A DNA stretch of 64,000 bases from Antitrichia curtipendula (Eukaryota > Streptophyta > Bryopsida > Hypnales > Leucodontaceae), in contig OX579635.1 in assembly GCA_951230915.1 (NCBI GenBank), positions 7,316,001 through 7,380,000 of the forward strand, written 5' to 3'. The translations under genes and the position numbers were made by a program. Each line of letters begins with the position of its first letter. Positions within the stretch are counted from its first letter, which is position 1. The notes under the pieces were generated by a model. It ran no database searches, was not told where the DNA came from, and saw only the letters and a program-made list of their open reading frames with translations. Shown here one piece after another: positions 36,318-48,723 of the stretch.

Positions 36318-38210
36318 AAAAATAGGATTCATTTAATTTAAAGGGGGAAATTTTTATATAATATGTAGAGATATCATAAGGTTCATGAAATTCTACATAT
36401 TCTAATATATATAAATTAGGCTATTTTAAAAACATCACATAGGAGGAATTTTTATTAATAAATTAGCCTTGACAAATAAGGGATGCAAAATTTTCATAGT
36501 ATGGTGAGTATAGACATGGACAAGTAATTTTATATGGATGATATACTGAACACGGTCAAAAAATCTGCAATGAAGGATAGTTGATTGAAATTGTGCCATG
36601 GTATTAGTAGTGTATGTATTAAAAAAAACTAAGTATAAATGTAAGACATTGACCACAAGTGGCAAAAAAAATTGTATTGCACAAATAGAGAGGTTTAACT
36701 TAGTGGATTCAACAAACTAAAATTGTACAACACAAGGATAGAATTTATAGTCCATTTAACTTCAATATTTTGAAGCCTTATGTGTTCAATGTGCATTCAT
36801 ATTGAATGGGATGTGCACAAGATAGTTTCAATAGAGATTCTAAAGTGTTCAATGGTGAATTTGCTATTAATGCCTAAAGTTTGGTGGGTGTTATAGAAGA
36901 GGAAAAGTCCAAAATACATAATATTTGATGCATTGAGCAAAATAATAATAATTTTTTGAATTCCAACTATACAAAAGAATATTAACCCTTAAAAGACCAG
37001 CATGCGTTTTTGGGCAGGCACCTGTGATTGGAGATTTTCATATTTTTGGCTGAAATTTCAATAGAAGTTGTGCGTGAGAAATATCTTTCATATGCACTAA
37101 ATCTCATGACATTAGGAGATACGAGTCAAAACTTATGGCCTAATATGTTACTTTTTTTCCTAGACAAGCAATGCGGGCTGATCAGAAAAAATCACTTTTT
37201 TCAAAAACAAAAATTTGAAATTGGTTTTCTAGAGTTATATATACGTGAAAATATTTTAATCATTCCATTTTGACCAATAAGTCAAAAGTTATGAGGAGTT
37301 TTAGTTTGTGGGCAGTTATGGAATCTCTACTCTAAAATAAACTTTGAAGTCCTTTATCTTATTCAATTTTCAATATTAAAAAAAAAAAATCATAGGATGT
37401 AGATTGTTTATTACAACAATTTGATCATTGGGATTGGCATTTTCCAATTCCATATCTAAATTCTTAACAATTTTGTATTTTGAATCATTCTCTACTTTAT
37501 TCTACTTACTATTTTTTTCCTATATGTTGTACCATTCCAAATGATGTGAAAATTTTGAAGTATGTAGCCAGCTTGTCTAGGAAAAAGAATCATAAGAAAC
37601 ACCACCATTTCAGACATTTTTTCATAGAAAAGTGAGCTTTGAAAGTGCAATTGCCCTGTTTTTTGCAGGGTAAAAAAAAACGATTTCAGTGAATTTGAAT
37701 GCTTATATCTTGCAATCCATGCGGTGGAAATTTCTGAAAATTTTACCACATGTTCTCAAGTCAGCATTTTACAAGATCCTATAGTTACATGTGTCAAAAA
37801 AAGTTTTTTTTCAAAAACTTGGTACTTGTACTAAAAATGGCAATTCTTGAATATTTTCGGTGAAAACATAGTCATGGAACTTTAGGGGTTAATCAAGTAC
37901 GGCTCATTTGACCACATAGATTGAAAGATTATAACATTTGAAGGGAATTTCTTTTTTCATTCCTGCAAAATAGGATCAATAGCTTCAAAGTAATATAAAC
38001 TATTTTGCAACCAACATATGACTTTTGAAACAAGTAATACTTAATTCAAAAAATATATTTGAGTCATACAACAATTACCTATCACCTTCTACTACATCAT
38101 CCAAAGTGGGTTCCACAAGCAACATCAAATTTATAAATGATTAAACAATGATTGGTTCTCTCCCTCGAGTTCTCTCCCTACCACATTGAATGACATATGC
38201 CATGTCAACC
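36318..38210 (-). repeat. Right outer arm of the larger diverged inverted repeat
   Basis: Degenerate reverse complement of 16030-17058, in the same order, interrupted by the TTAA-family copy G at 36986-37888. The homology stops exactly where the CACTA-type end begins at 38211. Confidence 0.65.
36986..37888 (-). mobile_element. TTAA-flanked non-autonomous element, copy G (about 903 bp), with empty site in the window
   Basis: TTAA (36982-36985) precedes CCCTTAAAAGACC, and GGAACTTTAGGGG precedes TTAA (37889-37892). The equivalent position in the left outer arm (about 16400, reading AATGTATTAAAC on the minus strand) has a single TTAA and no insertion. This supports a TTAA target and TTAA duplication directly. 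Confidence 0.82.
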
Positions 38211-38350
38211 CACTACTAGAAAATGGTGTCCAAATCAACAAAAAATTAACACTTTTTTGTTGATTTGGGTATTGCATTGACCCTTTTCACAGAACTACAA
38301 CTTTTTTGTTAAATCACCTACAAAACTTAACAAATTTCTGTTGATTTGGG
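38211..38350 (+). mobile_element. CACTA-type terminus with subterminal repeats (one end only)
   Basis: CACTACTAGAAAATGG is a standard CACTA end. Variants of TTGTTGATTTGGG follow at 38271 and 38338, in the position of subterminal repeats. No matching right end was found, so the element is truncated or its other end has diverged. Confidence 0.5.
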
Positions 38351-40480
38351 CACTGCATATTCCTCGCGCACTTCATGGTTGTCATTTCACTATTTGATGA
38401 TTTTAGGAGCAAATGAGATCCATCTCATAATAACTTCTATATCTTGGCCTCATGTTAAATAAGTCAAAACTGTTATTCTTTGTGTGCAATTGACTACCAC
38501 ATTTTGAAAAACGAAAGTTCCTTTACGGTTTCAAATCATCTCATATAGAATATGCAAAAAAACTTCTGCTTCTGCTTTCCCTTCTCTATTGTGCAGCTTC
38601 ATATGTGTGAGCGCTTATTTACCCACCCTTGGTAAATAAGTAAACACAACCAGGTTCTTAGTATTTCGAGAAATTCTAACCTATGGGTGTCCTAACGTCG
38701 GTCCATTGTGCCTTCCAAGCAATGGATCTTTTTTCTAAGTCCCTAAATACCAACAATTGCAATCAAACTCAAAAAGAATGCAACAATTACAATTTCCACC
38801 AAAACTACTTCAATCAAAGAGGCCACGGTGATTTTTGAACGAAACTAGCTACAGTCTAAATTTAGCAATCCTAAGTTGTAGAGAATCTCATGCCATTTCT
38901 AAAAACATAAAATTCATCCCTATCCCCTTCTCCTAGCAAAAGATATCAACGGATGAAGTTTTAGCCTTTCCGGGGCAAATTAAACTTCATCCATGACTTT
39001 GGACTTGTTCCCTATTTCAATTAATCGTTAAATTTAAACCCTAGTTTGATATAGTGAAACTCTAACTAAATTCTAAGTTTAGTCTTAATTGGACTAATCT
39101 AAGTTGACTTCATCCGTTTCCTGGTCCAAATTTCATCCTTCTATTTCTTCTAGGTAACTTGGTATTTCTCAAAGCTTGAACTACGATTGGAACACTTGAA
39201 GTTGTCACTCTAACATTCTAATGCTAACTTTCTTCCTTAATCACGTTTGGACATCCTAATTCTATCCCCCCTTGCTCTTTGAAGCTTGGAATGGATTCTG
39301 GTCAGTTGCTATTTTTAGTACTTTGAAATTTGTTCCTCAAAGAGGCTAATTCAAGCTTTCCAAAATGGTCTCTAACTTGATTTTAAACTTATCCTAGCAA
39401 AAGTTATTGATGGATGAAGTTTGACCGCTAATCGGTTCCTCAAAATTCATCCGTTGATTACTACTAATCCTACTTTTGAATTTTACTTTTAATTCCACTC
39501 CTATGATTCAGATTACTTCTACTTGCTAATTTTCTAATTAACTTTCACTTGGACACTTCTAAATCTTTTTCATCCGATTTTTACTCTAAACTTCATCCAA
39601 AGCTAACTCCTTCGTTTTAGATCGAAATTCTAAGTTTAAGGTGTTTTCGGAGAGCTCTAATCATAATCTACCAACTTTGACAGATAAACTTGGGAAAAAT
39701 CCTAATTTAGACTCTCTGAATCGACCTTGAAGTTCCGGCTAAGTATTTAGTTGCTAATCTAAACAATTCCAAAAGAAAGGTAAAAGTTAGTAAGTTACCT
39801 CAAGTTGAGCTTCATCCGCCGTGTTGGAGATGAGCTCATCCAAATATTCTTGGTCCGCCATGGTTGAGAGTGCTTTTGTATTTTTGCTCACCGCTTAAAG
39901 TTTGGGTTCTAATACAAATTTTCCTATTCTTTCCTTTTCTTTCTAACTCTCCTTCTTCCTTTTCTTTCTACACTATTCTTACTCAATTATTTAGTTATCC
40001 CAAAGGTTGACTAGTTGGAATAAATAATTGACTCTTGACTCCTAAATAATAATTGACTCCTATCTTCTTCTAAGTCAATTATTATTTTATCCAAAAACTA
40101 ATGGTCCAAATTGACTCTTCAAGATTTCTTAGCAATTCTCCCTAATCCTAATCTCCCTTCATCCTTCTAACTCCCCATTCTCAACTCATTCTACAATTGT
40201 GGTTCTCAAGAGCTTGAAGTGTACTATGAGAGTTTTAAGTGGTTTTTCCTTCTATGATGTTTTTTGGGCTCTCCTTTGGTGATGGAAACGTTGCTAATTG
40301 AGACTTTTCTCTTCCTATTTCTATAATCTCTAATGGTTTCTTCTCCCTTTTGACTTCTTACAAGTTCCTATCCAATTTTGAATTCGAATTGCAACTTCAA
40401 TCTTAGCTTGAAAAGATTGAAATTGGCATCAAATTCCTAATTTGGTTTTGGGAGAAGGTATTCCCAAAATTCTGACTTCC
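38351..40480. other. AT-rich stretch with recurring TTCATCC / GGATGAA motifs, no gene
   Basis: No coding exon is seen. The words TTCATCCG and GGATGAAGTTT recur irregularly between 38940 and 39830, in both orientations. This may be the interior of an old transposon related to the CACTA-type end on its left or to the LTR-like sequence on its right. Confidence 0.3.
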
Positions 40481-40593
40481 CTATGAGAACTCGAACCTGT
40501 CCAGGCAGCTCAAAACCTGGAGCACCGCCCCTCCAGTCGGAAGCCCTCAATCGCAAGCCAGCATCGGGACCTCAGTCGGAAGCCCAGTCGCGA

Positions 40594-40895
40594 GCCCCTC
40601 TCCCGTACTCCCGGTCAGTTGCTGCCACGTGGCGAGGTGCCACTGGCCAGGACCCTCAGCCGCAAGCCGACGTCGAAACCCTTCTCCCGTACCCCCGGTC
40701 AATTGCTGCCACGTGGCGAGGCGTCACTGGTCCAGTCCCGGTGGCTGGCCAGAGGCGCTGACTGGACAGGGCCGGTTTTGGTCAGGCTCTCGTCCTGGTC
40801 AGGCTCTCGTCCTGGTCAGGCTCTCGTTCTATCAGGCTCTTGTTCTGGTCAGGCTCTTGTTCTGGTCAGGCTCTCGTCATGGTCAGGCTTCCGAT
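40594..40895. repeat. GC-rich tandem repeats (about 84-bp pair, then 17-bp units)
   Basis: A segment ending GCTGCCACGTGGCGAGG occurs at about 40594-40655 and again at 40682-40738. About six units of TGGTCAGGCTCTCGTCC follow, with small changes. This GC-rich island stands out in AT-rich DNA; the open frames over it (40483-40937) shift with the repeats and are probably not genes. Confidence 0.8.
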
Positions 40896-41054
40896 TACTC
40901 CCAACTGGTGGGATTTAACCACCCACAGGTTTGGTGATGGTTTTCCCCCTAACTCTTACAAAATACTTTGAAGATGATTTCTAAGACTTGACAAGCTCAA
41001 GCTTCACTTAAAATTCTAGTCCTTCCAACAACTAGTGGTCTCTTTAAAACATCC

Positions 41055-41205
41055 TAAGTCAAAGCTTCGCCGTCGTTCTAAAAATCACTAAAAATCACAC
41101 AAGCTAGGACCAAGGGGGTCCAAAGCTTCGCCGTATTTCAAAAATCACAAAAAATATTCCACAACTAAGACCAAGGAGGTACAAAGCTTCGCCGTACAAG
41201 GGCAA
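41055..41205. repeat. Threefold repeat of an AAAGCTTCGCCGT block
   Basis: The block CCAAAGCTTCGCCGT followed by an AAAATCAC-rich tail occurs at about 41060, 41121 and 41183, a spacing near 61 bp. It lies in the transcribed-leader position of the LTR-like sequence to its right. Confidence 0.7.
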
Positions 41206-41639
41206 TATATAAAAAAAAACAATAAGTGTTAGTTTAACGAGGATACTCCTACTACGTGTGTTAGTGGAGGTTAGTACTTCAAGACTTCTAAACACAAGTT
41301 AGTAATGCTCAAATCTACCCAAGAACTTAGAATTAGAGCACTAGAGGTTCCCCCAAGCGGCAAGCCGGACATAAAGAGGATTCCCTAGGATTAGTACAAG
41401 GACTTCAAAAGTTCAACAAAGACACAAGTAGTACAAAAAAAAACACAAGAAAACCAAGGCAATCTTTGAAGGGACCCCAATGTCCTTCAAAGAGGGCTTG
41501 AGAAAGAGTGACAATGGAGCTAAAAATGCTCCAAAAACACAAGAATTTGGCAACGTGGCCTAAAATGGCCAAATCCAACTAAATGGACCCAAAACTTGAA
41601 AAGAGGTTCAAAATGAACCTAAAGGGGTGAAATGAGAGG

Positions 41640-42923
41640 AAAATGAGAGCCCTTATATAGTTTTCCAAGGCCCTCACCCCCCTCTCTTTTCCTACATGGT
41701 AATCTTATCAATTAAGATTTTCATCCTAATCTTCTAGATTTTCACTTTCTACGCTGGATTAAAACTCTAACTTTTGGAGGTTTACTCCAAATCACAAACG
41801 GATTGCGCCATTGGCTTCAGAAGGCCATTTTTAGTCCAAGGGTCCCCCTACCCCCTATTTTGACGCTAAAAACTCAACAAAACTTAGCGCTAACTGAACA
41901 CCAAATTAAGGTAAAAACCCAGTTTTTGGAGTTTGACCTTTCTGAGAAAAGTAACTAGCCTAAGTTCTCTAAAAGGTATAAGGGAGTAAGAAAAGACCCA
42001 ATTTTGACCTCATTCCGATTCCGTATGCTCCCGGGACGCCGGTCAACTTTCCCGCATTCTTTAAATTTGTCAATTTCCGGGGAATCTTGCCGGTTCGGGT
42101 ACTTCTGACTATCGGAATGTCTTGAAACTTGTTGGGGCATCTTATTAACATAAAAGATGCTATTCTAATTTTTAGTGAGATTTTACCGCAACCTGGGTAA
42201 TTTCCAAGAATTTCCCATCGTAGGTTTTGGCGGTTGACCGTCCGGAAAGACATTTTCTGCAAGTTAGAAAATTCCGAAACTTTTTATGGAACCTCTCATG
42301 GAATTCCACAAAGGATGTGCAAGCTAACATTCTTACTTTGCACAAGGGTCGGAGGAGAACCAAATCTTGACTTCTCCTTCAAAATCCGGCCACCAGGGAA
42401 TCTTCTTTGTCGGGGGGAATCTTGGCAAACCGATTTCGCCGTTGATCTCCAAATGCGATTTCCACCCCAAAATGACATGCGGCATCCTCCGATTCCTCCC
42501 AGGCGTCGGTCGTGAGGTTGTAACTCCTGCAGGCTAACAATTCGGGGTTTCTGCTATTTCGTCGGTAAAATGGGGAAAGTGAAACCTATCGTCGGAAATG
42601 GATTATCTGACCTCAACGGTGTTCCCTCGGACCAAATCTAGCCCTCAGAGGTTACCTAGCCCTCGGTTTGGCATTTTAAGCCCTATTTACCAAAAACCCG
42701 TTTTAATCACTCGGAATCCCGATTTTAGTCTATTTACAATGGGAATTGGGTTTAGTCTGAGGGGATTATAGATATAAGTGACCAAATGCTATATGGGTAT
42801 GTGCCACACCTATTTTGGTCTTACACTCTTTTTAGGTCTTTTTACGTTTAAACTACACTCAAAATCATAATAATTAACAAAAAGAAAAGCGTGAGTCCCG
42901 AGTGACGAATCGGGGGCTCACAA
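41640..42923 (-). mobile_element. LTR-like sequence with TATA promoter (candidate)
   Basis: Read on the minus strand it starts TGTGAGCCCCCGATTCG at 42923 and reaches a CTATATAAGGGC box at about 41660, an arrangement seen in retrotransposon LTRs. A CA end, a primer binding site and a second LTR were not identified, and no gag or pol frame is present nearby, so this is a candidate only. Confidence 0.25.
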
Positions 42924-44371
42924 TATGCACAAACAACTACACTAAAAACTGACATGATACTTCTGGAATAATTATATCACATTCAATTTTATTGAAAATA
43001 AATACTTTCCCCTCGTTTCATGTACATAGCAATACACTGAGAATCATCAACATAAAACTACTAATAATACTGAATTCTCCACATATCATACCCTACCTTC
43101 TGAATTCTTGCACCTTCAAAACAACTGAAAGGCTTTTTGTACTTTACCCAACTACTCAGACATTTAAGCTACTTCTGCCATACTTATGGAACTTCAATGA
43201 ATTAAACATATAACATCCAGCACCTCTTTCTGCATTTTCCCCCCCCACCTGCCAGAAAATGACACCTTCAACTGACTACTGAATATCATGTTAGCCCATC
43301 ACATACATTCAGATTCTATAGAAACATGACTGTCACTTTTTCAAAACACATGTCACATGTCTCCAATGAACGTCCTTCCCTTCTGGTCTTCCTGTGCGTA
43401 GGTGTTCTGCAAGGTCTACTAGAGAGCATAGGTAAGCACCTCCACCCGTACCTAAACACAGAATTCAGAAAAAAAAATCGTCAGACACAAAGTTGTGTGT
43501 ATGTTCTACATTGACAACCGTCTTTGCATATGCTTGTAGGACGGAAAAGCAAGTCCCTTGTCGGTTTGAACACTGTAAAATAGTACCATGCTCTAAATTT
43601 TTTGAATTCTAAAATTTTAATTCACTTCTTCCTGGTTCTCTGCAACAGGTTTTGCATGTTCACAAGATTTTGTAATTTAAGATTTCAAATTCTATTCTGA
43701 GTTTATGTCCTCAATTTTTCTAATTCTGCAACTACTTCCACAAAGGTAATTCCAAAAGATACGATATGAACCACCTAAAAAGTCTACTCCAGTAAACTTG
43801 TGAAGATAACTTCTTCGAAACTCTGAAGACTTTCAGCTCAGTCCATGTCCCATACCTCCTCCACTACTCCTCACCAATAAATTAATAAGCACAACATTTC
43901 TGAGGGTTACACTGGCTCCCGTACCTGATTCTCAGCTCTTGACAATGTCTAGACCTTCTCTGCTAGAAAAAATTCATTTCTGTGCACAACATTAAACCAC
44001 ATCTGCAGGTAAGAACAGTTCTGACTTCTTATGGTCAGTCCCAATTCATATTCGTTTTCAAAGTTATTTGTTCACACTGCTCCTTACTCTGCTTCCAAAA
44101 AAAAAATTCACTGTGTTAAAAAAGTTCTTACAGGAAGTGCTTACTCTGACTGATCATCACACACATGTACTTCCCAATTTCTTCAATATACAACAACTTC
44201 ATATTTCAGTACTCTTCCAATTCAAGTAACCCCTACGTTCCAACTACATCAGATTCTAAGTAATGCATATTACATGAAGGTACCAAAATAAAAAAACAGT
44301 TGGAGTTATATGTCAATTCCAATTCCTTCTTTAAGAAATTTAATGAATTCTGTTTCAAGCAATTGAGCACC
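42924..44371. other. Spacer without recognisable features
   Basis: AT-rich sequence without coding exons, terminal repeats or RNA genes that I can see. Confidence 0.4.
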
Positions 44372-44674
44372 CACTACAAGAAAACATCTCCAATCAGGCT
44401 GCTTCGACACTAGAGATACTTCATATCTATAATTTAATGAATGTGGTGTTTTTTTGTCCTACCTCATTCCATACATTTATGAATGCGGGAAGCCCAACTC
44501 TCACTACTTTCTTTACATGATTCATTTCCACAAAATAATGACCTAAACAAAACCATATCCGTGCAGCAAATCAATTTCCCAATTTCATTTCTTTCAAGCC
44601 TGCACAATCAACATACACTGCAGTGAACTCGGCAAACCTACAATACACCGTCAATGCTTTCAATTTCTTACTTG

Positions 44675-45517
44675 TCAGTCTTCGTCTTCTGATGATTCCC
44701 CTACGTCCCTGTCAAACATCATTGAGTAGTCGTCCACCTCCTGGTCCAGAACTTGGTTGAATGGAATCTCTCTTCCTCGAGGAAGTAGGTTTTGCTGTCC
44801 CTCAAACACTTCCCCTGCTGCTCGAAGGCCTTCATAATCATTATCTCTTCCCATGGCAAACATTTCTGGTTGTTCCTCTTCCTCTACTTCATTGTCAATT
44901 CTTCGTCCCCTCACTTCTGTACGTAATACCACTTTCCAACCCGGCTCATCTTCCTCGTCTGAGAAAAATACTTGTTGACAATGAATTGGAAAAGCAAACG
45001 ACTCATACTCGAAAGGGACAAGTGCTCCAAAATTGGCTAGGGTGAAACCCCATTCATCTTTCTTCACAATTGCGTTTCGGCCTCTGTAGTTTGCCTTCAC
45101 CCAATCACACACTAGAATAACTACACAATGCCTTCCATAGTCAAGTTCTACAATTTCTTGTACTTGCCCTATGTATTCCAAATCAGCGTTCACAACATTT
45201 TCATCTCTCCTCCCTGAGCGACAAGGTTGCCGGAACACAGCCGCTACTCCAGAGTCGCAGGTACTTCTAATGCTCTGCTCTGCACTCTTCACTCGAAAAT
45301 GGAATCCGTAAAAATACATACTCCTGAAATTGCGGGCTTGGAGGCTGGGCAACCTCGATGAGTCCTCCACATCCTCACTCACCATTAATCCTTCTTCCAC
45401 AGCTTCTTGAACATCTTTTTCAAGCCACTTTGCAAATGCTGGTATCTCCTCCATCCCAGGAGGGAATGGTGCACCTCGTTGACCATTTCTATGCAGGTGT
45501 TGTCTACGAAATTCCAT
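44675..45517 (-). CDS. CACTA element C-terminal exon, DUF4216 domain
   Basis: The 280-codon frame begins MEFRRQHLHRN and contains LQARNFRSMYFYGFHFRV, then the DUF4216 pattern: EYIGQVQEIVELDYG, VCDWV, DEWGFTLANFG and CQQVFFSDE, with GWKVVLRTEVRGRR at its end. The tail is strongly acidic (ESSEDED). In plant EnSpm elements this domain is the C-terminal part of the large transposase polyprotein. The frame stays open upstream as RTNER, so the exon begins slightly before the first ATG, and it belongs downstream of 47825. This exon is intact. Confidence 0.8.
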   Translation of the reverse strand: MEFRRQHLHRNGQRGAPFPPGMEEIPAFAKWLEKDVQEAVEEGLMVSEDVEDSSRLPSLQARNFRSMYFYGFHFRVKSAEQSIRSTCDSGVAAVFRQPCRSGRRDENVVNADLEYIGQVQEIVELDYGRHCVVILVCDWVKANYRGRNAIVKKDEWGFTLANFGALVPFEYESFAFPIHCQQVFFSDEEDEPGWKVVLRTEVRGRRIDNEVEEEEQPEMFAMGRDNDYEGLRAAGEVFEGQQNLLPRGREIPFNQVLDQEVDDYSMMFDRDVGESSEDED

Positions 45518-47824
45518 TCGTTCATTTGTCCTCTACTACCATAGAACTTGATACCTCCTACATTGCATTACATACCAATTTCAGTGAGCTCACTACCTCA
45601 GTATTTTCTAGTAAAAACAAACCAAAATGTTCACCACCCACTCACTTTGACCTCATCCATCCTAGAAGCAGGAATTTAGTAGTTCCTGAAATAAAGTTCT
45701 ATGCACTTTATACTCACTACTCTCTATTCCAAAAATTACAGCATTCAAAGAAGATGACACTATTTCCTCCCTTACTAACATACGCTCCAATACCCCTTTA
45801 CAAGTGCGACTCCATAAAACTACAATGCCTATTGTATAGCGCTCCCAATGTCACCTGCAGTCTTCTATAACATGAACTCCCCCTTCAAATTAACCATGGC
45901 ACACATGTCAATGTGCGGCACTAATTATAACGTACCAACAACCTACACCTTGGAAACTCTTCTTCAAATTGCATTCCACTGAATACTGCTTCCCAGCTGA
46001 GAAATTCTTACTTTCAGTGCAAACACGTACAAAACATACAAACTTACTTTGCATCCAAGCCACTGACAGTTGTATTATTCAAAAAATAGAAATCCAATGC
46101 GTTCACAGAGATCAGCTTCCATCAAAAAGGCAAACACCTCTAACATTGTTTTTCAAACATTAGATTCTTCTTAGGCATTTCGAAATCAAATATGGACTCC
46201 CACTCTTACAGACTCAAATTACAATTTCTTTCACTGAATAATACCCTTTCGGTACTACATAAGCATTCAAAATATGCAGAAACATATCCCAAAACTGGCT
46301 ACATTCTAAGACAGTGGTCTACATAAAATGTTTTCATGCCCTCAGTGTCAATGAAACAAACATAAAAAAAAATTTATATTTTTTGTTTAAACACCATCAA
46401 CTCTTCATGACATTGTTCAATCCAGCAGTATCATCTAAATATAAAGTTCTCGACATTCCTTTCCCTCAATCCACAGAAACTAGTACCTCAATTTCAAAAG
46501 GAAGTCACACCAGAAATTTTAATGTCCTTTCTATCAATTCAGCTCGTTTGTGACCAAACATGAAATATGAAGATTACCTTCCAGAAGTCACATAAATCCT
46601 TTGTCCGACTTCTACACATTCTCAACAGCATTCGCTCACTCTCCCCTACGAAGACCTCTGAGGTACATGGACACATGTACTGAAATTCTTTTACCTTCGA
46701 TAAGGATTACTTTCAAAGCAATTTTTATGCGTCTTGCCCACTTGGCCCAATTGGGTGAAGTGGGTGTAAGCATTGCCTATAAAATACATGAATTTTGAAA
46801 ATTTTCTGTTATTTCAGCATGGACAAAGACCAGAACATACTATTTCCAAGTTTTTTTAAAATAATTAGTTACCTCATTTCGTCCCTTCTTTACAACCACT
46901 CTTTTAACTCAAAGCTTCTAAGGCAACTTTGAGGACCATACTCATTACTGAGGACAAATAAGACTAACCTCAAAATACTTAAAGTTTGCCTGGGAACTTT
47001 AACAAACACAAATTCACTATACTTTCCTCCATTACATATAGATTGCAGAACGACATTGTATACCATGATGAACCTTTGCAACTGCTTTTTTTCCCAGTTT
47101 CCATTTTTTTGGATGTTTACTGGACTACTCTCAAAATCTCTGTTAACTTCCATGCGAACAAAGATTTGAACTGGACAACCATTTTCCAAATCTACATTCA
47201 TTACGAACATCCACAATGAATTTCAGGGAGCAGCCCTTCAGCATCCTATCCAGAAACACGTACATGCACTGTCCTCTACAAACTCATCCAAAGCAAACAT
47301 CTCTTCTGTGATATTTAAATTGTACAGAACATAGATGGAGAATTGGAGATCCAACCAGTGTGACCAAAACCCGGCCCCCAAAGCACTTCTCACGCTCTCG
47401 AAAAACTTAACCTGTTCACTAATTCTGAGGTTGTCATCACCGTGCATGTCACCTTAATGAATCTCCATCATTTACACTAGCTATGCCTAAAAATATTACA
47501 CATGCCATTGACATGCTATTTTCTAATCTGTTCCTCATTAACACATTTAATAATGTTGTTGGAAAATAAAACCCTTCCACAAGAAAATTTGTTTCTTCCA
47601 CAGAAATTAAAAATCAATTAATTATGCAAAAAACTTACTTCCATTTAATAATTTGACCTACTTCACACACCATGCATTATAAACTACAGGATTCAAATAA
47701 CGTGCAACTTCCCTCATTAGAAAACTTTCACGCCTCCTCTTCATTCTATTATGTGACTACCATAAGAGACTCCCTGCAAAAGCAATGGTGATTTTTTAAT
47801 TTATACACTTGTATAGAAACTTAC

Positions 47825-48723
47825 TGGCGGTAGACTTCAAGATGCACAACGTTGTCCAAAACAAACTCGTGCATTGCATTCCTCAATTCCTCTGTGAGCA
47901 GTTTCGGCTTGCCCTTGCCTTCCAATATCTCGTCAACCATTGTTGGTTCTTCTTCGTCATCCCAAACTCTTCGTGATGTGATGTTATATTTAGACATGTA
48001 TTCCATGATGAAATCCAATGCCTGCTCGGTTTGATATCCTTGAGCGATGCTACCTTCGGGTTTTGCTAAGTTCCTCACGTAACCTTTTAATGTTTTGAAG
48101 TATCGTTCAAATGGATACATCCATCGAGTATGCACAGGTCCACATAAAAAAAGCTCCTCCACTAAATGATTTGGCACATGAGACATAATGTCAAAAAAGG
48201 ATGGGGGCATTTCTTTCTCCATCATGCACATGGTCTCTGCGGCATCTGTTGTCAGCTGTTCCTCATCATTAAGGTCCACAGTCTTTGCGCACAACTTCGT
48301 GAAAACTCTACTCAATCGTATAATTGTCCCTGCAAGAGTCTTGTTGGATACCTTCTTGAAACAAAGCGGTAAAATCTGTTGAAGAAGTACATGAAAATCA
48401 TGGGATTTTAAACCACTCAATTTTCCTTTGCTAATTTTACTATGGAGCGCAGACACATAATGAGTTGGTGTTCGAATATTCTTTAACACCTGTAAGACCT
48501 TAGCCTTATCTGCTGATGACAGAACGTATGAGGCATCTGGCATATGGATTCTGTCTTGGTTTGGTCCATGTGGTCGTAGGTGGAGATGTGGTCTGATACC
48601 ACGAGCTTGCATGTCTGCTCTTACAGCAAGACTATCTTTCGCACCAAAAGTTGTCCTCAAAATGTTCTCAAAGATGTTCTTCTCGCAATGCATTACATCC
48701 AGCACATGGCGTACTAAATGATC
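47825..48723 (-). CDS. CACTA transposase exon (end of Transposase_21, DUF4218 region)
   Basis: The exon starts after a CCAG acceptor with DHLVRHVLDVMHCEKN, the classic CACTA motif that follows LPYWK of the previous exon. It continues through SGLKSHDFHVLLQQILPL and MCMMEKEMPPSFFDIMSHV to RWMYPFERYFKTLKGYVRN and PEGSIAQGY, the DUF4218 hallmark. It is open throughout and ends at a GTAAGT donor after EVYR. The intron to the upstream exon is 2.45 kb. Confidence 0.85.

Noticed and set aside
40483..40937. Three overlapping frames of 92-102 codons
   Set aside because: Driven by the GC-rich 17-bp and 84-bp tandem repeats; the reading frame is not maintained between units.
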